Source: J095 sp964517605 (GTDB lineage: Bacteria; Chloroflexota; Anaerolineae; 4572-78; J111). From it: a stretch of DNA of 64,000 nt. The position numbers and the translations under genes were made by a program. The stretch covers positions 62,001-126,000 of the forward strand of contig CAZFCE010000011.1 in assembly GCA_964517605.1 (NCBI GenBank). Direction: 5' to 3'. Each line of letters begins with the position of its first letter. Position 1 is the stretch's first letter. The notes below the pieces were generated by a model. That model ran no database searches and had not been told where the DNA came from. It saw only the letters and a program-made list of their open reading frames with translations. Positions 60,702 through 64,000 of this stretch are shown here, piece by piece.

Positions 60702-62573
60702 ATGGACTGGTTTTCCGTTTACCAACCGCTGCGCGCCCAATACTGGCCGCCGGTAGAACAATTTTTTGGCAATTTGCCGCCGTTTTTGCACCGGCAGGCC
60801 ACGTTGCTTAAAAACAACCTGGCCATCTCCTGCTCCGATACCGGCCAGTTGGCCGATATTCTCTGCCGCCCGGCAGACCACCCGCTGCTGTACCTGCATT
60901 TTTGGCTGCTGGATGACTGGCAGCTTGACCGGCCCGAGGTGGCCGGCCAGCTTTTGCCGGCGATGGCGTTATCGTTTGCCGGCGTATTTTTGCAAAACAG
61001 CCTCAACACCGAAACCTCGCCCTTTAGCCAGAACGCCGGGCCGCTGGCGCAACTCATTTTTCAACAGGCCAACCATCACCTGGACCGGCTTTTCCCCGCC
61101 GAAGCGCCATTTTGGGACGCGCAGCGCGCCTGCTGGCAAGAATACGCCGAAACCGCGCTGGCCGCAGAGCAAGACCCCGCCGCCGAATCGCTGCTGGCGG
61201 GGCGTTGGGCGTTTGCCAAAATTTCGGCGGCGGCGGTGGCGCATGCCGCCGGGCGAGCCGCCGTCTGGCCGCAGCTTGCGGCCATGTTAAATGATTTCAA
61301 CCGGGCGTATCAGGTTCAACAGGATATTTTATCGCTCCGGCGCGATTTGCCGCGCCGCCACCTTACATACCCCATTGCCCAGATAATGGCCGCCGCCGGC
61401 CTCAATCCGCTTCAGCCGGTGGAGCCGGCGCGGGTTTTGGGAGCCGCCGTGCTAACCGGCGCGGTTACTCAACTGTGCCAGGCCGATGCGGCGCGGCTGG
61501 TCGCCTGCCGCAGCGCGGCGGAGCAGTTGGGGTTGCCTACTTTGGCCCGTTATTTGGCCGCCGCCGCCGAATTTGCGCAGGAAACCGGCGCGCTGTTTTC
61601 ATTGAAACCCCAAAAACCGGCGGTTCCGCGCCATTTCGCCCCGCCGGTTGATGCGCCGGCGGCGGCTATTGCGGCGGCAGAAGGCTATTTGCTGGCGGAT
61701 GAAACGTTCCGGGAAAGTTGGGACGTGCAGCGCGGGGGCGGCCCGGAACTTACGGCCAAGGCGTTTCCGTCCGGGTTGGCGCTCGAAGCGCTGGCGCGCG
61801 CGGGCCGGCCTTTGCCGGCGCTGGTTGCCGGCGTGTTTGCTCAACTGGCGGCATCCGGTTTTAGGTATTTTAACCTGCCGGAGTTGCCCCCCGACGCCGA
61901 CGATTTGGGGCTGCTGTTGCGGTTGTTCCGTTACCTGCCGGATGACGCCCGCCCCGCCTGCCGCCAATTGCTGGCCGAACCGTTGCGGCGGATGGCTGCC
62001 GGCATTTTGCCCACCGGGGAAATTCCGGTTTGGTTTGGCGCGGCTGAGTCGGCGGCGTTGGTGTGGGGCCGTAGTTGTGCCACTACCGAAATAAACCTGC
62101 TGCTGGGGCTGCTGGATTTTGATGCGCCGGCTTACCGGGCGGTGATTGCGGCTTCGGCCCGGAGCGTTTGGCGGCGGTTTATAACTTACGGGTTGGGCGC
62201 GGCGCTGTATTATGTAACGCCGTATATGCTGTGGTCGGCGTTTGAGCTGCTGGCTCGCCTGCGCCAAACCGATCTTGGCGTGGAATTAGCGCCCGCCGAG
62301 GCGTTTTTTGTGGCGCGCTTTCAACAGGAAATCCAACAACCCTATAGTTCGCCGCAAAGCGCCGCCTTTTTTATGCTGACTGCCGCCGGGCCGGATTCTC
62401 CGCCGGTGCATCAAGTCGCCCGCTGGCGAGCCAAACTGCTCAAAACCCAGCGCCCCGATGGCGGTTGGCCCGCCGAGCCGCTATTTTTAACGCCGCACGG
62501 GGATCAAACCGCCTGGTACGCCAGCCGAACCGTGACTACAGCCTTTTGTTATTTAGCCTTACGGGAATTGTAG
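60702..62573 (+). CDS. Putative bifunctional terpene cyclase: class I domain fused to class II-type toroid
   Basis: A 623-residue protein. Domain 1 (about 1-300) is class I-like: LLDDWQLDRP with D71, D72 and D76, and an NSE-like QDILSLRRD (207-215). Domain 2 (about 315-623) is an alpha-toroid like squalene-hopene or diterpene class II cyclases: PPDADDLG carries a DxDD motif (D398-x-D400-D401), and a QW-like QRPDGGW lies near 590. Both catalytic Asp sets are present, suggesting protonation-initiated and ionisation-initiated steps in one chain. No Shine-Dalgarno sequence is visible before the ATG, which touches the T-run of the terminator. The real start could not be placed elsewhere. Confidence 0.72.
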   Translation: MDWFSVYQPLRAQYWPPVEQFFGNLPPFLHRQATLLKNNLAISCSDTGQLADILCRPADHPLLYLHFWLLDDWQLDRPEVAGQLLPAMALSFAGVFLQNSLNTETSPFSQNAGPLAQLIFQQANHHLDRLFPAEAPFWDAQRACWQEYAETALAAEQDPAAESLLAGRWAFAKISAAAVAHAAGRAAVWPQLAAMLNDFNRAYQVQQDILSLRRDLPRRHLTYPIAQIMAAAGLNPLQPVEPARVLGAAVLTGAVTQLCQADAARLVACRSAAEQLGLPTLARYLAAAAEFAQETGALFSLKPQKPAVPRHFAPPVDAPAAAIAAAEGYLLADETFRESWDVQRGGGPELTAKAFPSGLALEALARAGRPLPALVAGVFAQLAASGFRYFNLPELPPDADDLGLLLRLFRYLPDDARPACRQLLAEPLRRMAAGILPTGEIPVWFGAAESAALVWGRSCATTEINLLLGLLDFDAPAYRAVIAASARSVWRRFITYGLGAALYYVTPYMLWSAFELLARLRQTDLGVELAPAEAFFVARFQQEIQQPYSSPQSAAFFMLTAAGPDSPPVHQVARWRAKLLKTQRPDGGWPAEPLFLTPHGDQTAWYASRTVTTAFCYLALREL

Positions 62574-62587
62574 CAACGGGAATAAGG

Positions 62588-64000
62588 TTACGGCCACCAG
62601 CGACCGGCATCCTGAATGGCGTGGCTGATTTCGGCAATGCCATCGGCCCCACCCAACGAGAAGATAATCGGTTCCAGCGCAATCAGGTCGGCGAGCAGGT
62701 TTTTGCGCCGGCGCTGGGTAAGATGCGTTAGAATATCCTGCCAAAATTCGGCCAGTTGCGCCCGAGAAAGCGTAACCAGCGCCGGGACAATCTCGGCCAA
62801 AAGCTGGGGAATATGCTCCCGATTTTCCGTGCACCAAACCAAACTCAGGGCTTCTTTTAAAACCTGGCTTGTTTCTGGCGGGCGCAGGCACAACGCCTGT
62901 TTTACCAGCAGTCCGGTTTTGAGGTTGAGGTTGAGAATAGACCGGATGGCGGCCAACATCTCTGCATGGAGCGAAGCGGGGGCCAGCGGCACAAGTTGCG
63001 TGAGCAACTCGGCGCGTTGCGGCTGGCTGTGAATGGTTTGGGTAACTTCCAGAGCATCGCGTAGCAGCATTTTGGGCAAAACCGGCACAACCTGGGCCAG
63101 TGCATCGCCCCGTTTTCGCTCGTCGGACATAGCGGCAATGGCGGTGAGCAGTTCGCGCAATAGCGGCAGCCGGTCCTCCTCTGGCAAATGCGGCGCGAGT
63201 TCAACCAGAACTTTGGCGCGCCATTTGGTGTACCAAATATTGTGGTAGTTAGCCAGGGCCTCGCTCACGGTTTCGGTGTTGAGCGGGGCCGGCAGGTAAG
63301 GGTACAGTTGGGCCAGCACAATGGCGCGTTTCACCTCGTCCCAAATGCTTTTGGCCGTGCTGAACGCCTTTTCGGCGTGGCCAAACTGGGCTAACCGCAG
63401 CGCCAACTCAACCAGCACTTCGGATTGCCGCCATTGGTCGGCGATGCAGGGCGTTAGCTGGGTGATGGCGGGCAGCAGATTTTCCGGGGCGTAGGCGGTG
63501 AGTTTGGCCAGCACGCTCACTTTTTGGTTTTCATCCTGAAAAGATTGAACCAGTTCCAAGGCCGCCTCAAACTGCGCCGCCGTCAGGTACGGAGCCAATC
63601 CCTCCAGAGCTTTGCCGCGCTGGGCCTCGCTGTTGATGGCCGAAATCAGGTTGAATACCTGGGCAATTTGGGCGGGCATAAAATACGGCGCCAGGCCCAA
63701 TAACGCCTCAACCCGGGCCGCTTCATCCGGCATCTCCTGCATGGTTTTTAGAGCCTGGGGATGCAACGCTGCCGGCAGGTATGGAGCCAACTGTGTAATA
63801 GTTTGGGCCAGCTCTTTATTATCGGTGATTTGCCAGATGGCCTCGTGCATTTGCTGCAAAATTTCGGCGCGGACTGCCGCCGGCAGTTGCGGCGCCAAAT
63901 TAGCCAACATTTGTAGCTGTTTGGGCGAATCCCACGTAAGGCGAATGGCGGCAACCAGGCCGCGCAACGCCTTAAATTTGAGCGGCTCCGGCAGGTGCGG
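62588..64000 (-). CDS. HEAT-like repeat protein, 5'-truncated by window edge
   Basis: The frame is open to the window end, so the N-terminus is missing. At least 470 residues are visible, made of about a dozen helical repeats of roughly 35-40 residues with the pattern L-x-x-L-A-P-Y-L-P (LAPYLPAALHPQ, LAPYLTAAQFEA, LAPHLPEEDRL). Such repeats are common C-terminal sensors of large STAND-type ATPases in Chloroflexota and cyanobacteria, so the missing part may hold an NTPase domain. The gene converges on the terpene cyclase, 14 bases apart. Function unknown. Confidence 0.75.
   Translation of the reverse strand, partial: PHLPEPLKFKALRGLVAAIRLTWDSPKQLQMLANLAPQLPAAVRAEILQQMHEAIWQITDNKELAQTITQLAPYLPAALHPQALKTMQEMPDEAARVEALLGLAPYFMPAQIAQVFNLISAINSEAQRGKALEGLAPYLTAAQFEAALELVQSFQDENQKVSVLAKLTAYAPENLLPAITQLTPCIADQWRQSEVLVELALRLAQFGHAEKAFSTAKSIWDEVKRAIVLAQLYPYLPAPLNTETVSEALANYHNIWYTKWRAKVLVELAPHLPEEDRLPLLRELLTAIAAMSDERKRGDALAQVVPVLPKMLLRDALEVTQTIHSQPQRAELLTQLVPLAPASLHAEMLAAIRSILNLNLKTGLLVKQALCLRPPETSQVLKEALSLVWCTENREHIPQLLAEIVPALVTLSRAQLAEFWQDILTHLTQRRRKNLLADLIALEPIIFSLGGADGIAEISHAIQDAGRWWP

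Overview
The window looks like a chromosome segment from a Chloroflexota bacterium, probably Anaerolineae-like. This is inferred from gene content, not from a search. The signs are a division and cell-wall cluster with both FtsA and FtsZ; the DUF3090 / SCO1664-family / MSMEG_4193-family trio, known mainly from Actinobacteria and Chloroflexi; a 7TM-type histidine kinase; and many large signalling proteins that combine an ATPase with TPR repeats. The DNA is moderately GC-rich and gene-dense. It carries one tRNA gene and no rRNA, CRISPR array, transposase or phage gene that I can see.

Layout. 1-6.8 kb: murC(partial)-small ORF-murB-ddl-ftsQ-ftsA-ftsZ on the plus strand, ending at a strong terminator; a promoter with a 10-bp direct repeat precedes ftsA. 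6.9-10.8 kb: three overlapping membrane proteins resembling complex I / Mrp antiporter subunits. 10.7-12.8 kb (minus): the SCO1664 / DUF3090 / phosphatase trio with its own promoter. 12.8-15.8 kb: an AI-2E-type transporter, a SixA-type phosphatase and a WecA/MraY-type glycosyl-phosphate transferase. 15.8-19.8 kb (minus): an AMMECR1-C39 peptidase-alcohol dehydrogenase-epimerase operon. 19.8-25.1 kb: a DnaB-like ATPase, an ABC exporter pair and a universal stress protein. 25.2-31.6 kb (minus): a TPR protein coupled to a 1629-residue metallo-beta-lactamase/STAS/kinase/ATPase/TPR fusion. 32-39.7 kb: an FxLYD lipoprotein-like protein, a possible small RNA, an MCP with internal sugar-binding domains, an MFS pump, tRNA-Val and an orphan histidine kinase. 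39.7-44.4 kb: an Lrp/AsnC regulator divergent from a cPGS-like GTPase, ornithine aminotransferase and ornithine carbamoyltransferase, bracketed by two inverted copies of a 98-bp repeat. 44.5-50.5 kb (minus): fba and rpe, and a ketosynthase III / GNAT-like / MBL / ATP-grasp set. 50.5-53.2 kb: an orphan Trypco1-like protein, a glyoxalase/dioxygenase-family protein and a CBS-type pyrophosphatase.

The most unusual region is 53.4-62.6 kb. A strong promoter drives a 1429-residue protein built like the animal soluble adenylyl cyclase (two complementary cyclase domains, a P-loop NTPase, TPRs). It is coupled to a class I terpene-synthase-like protein and then to an HExxH metalloprotease-like protein ending in a Crp-type cyclic-nucleotide-binding domain. 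Next come a 67-residue leader-like peptide under its own promoter, an intrinsic terminator, and a two-part terpene cyclase with both class I motifs and a class II DxDD motif. I read this as a candidate cyclic-nucleotide-controlled terpenoid system, possibly with a peptide substrate. I do not recognise it as a described system; the functional link is inference from gene order and motifs.
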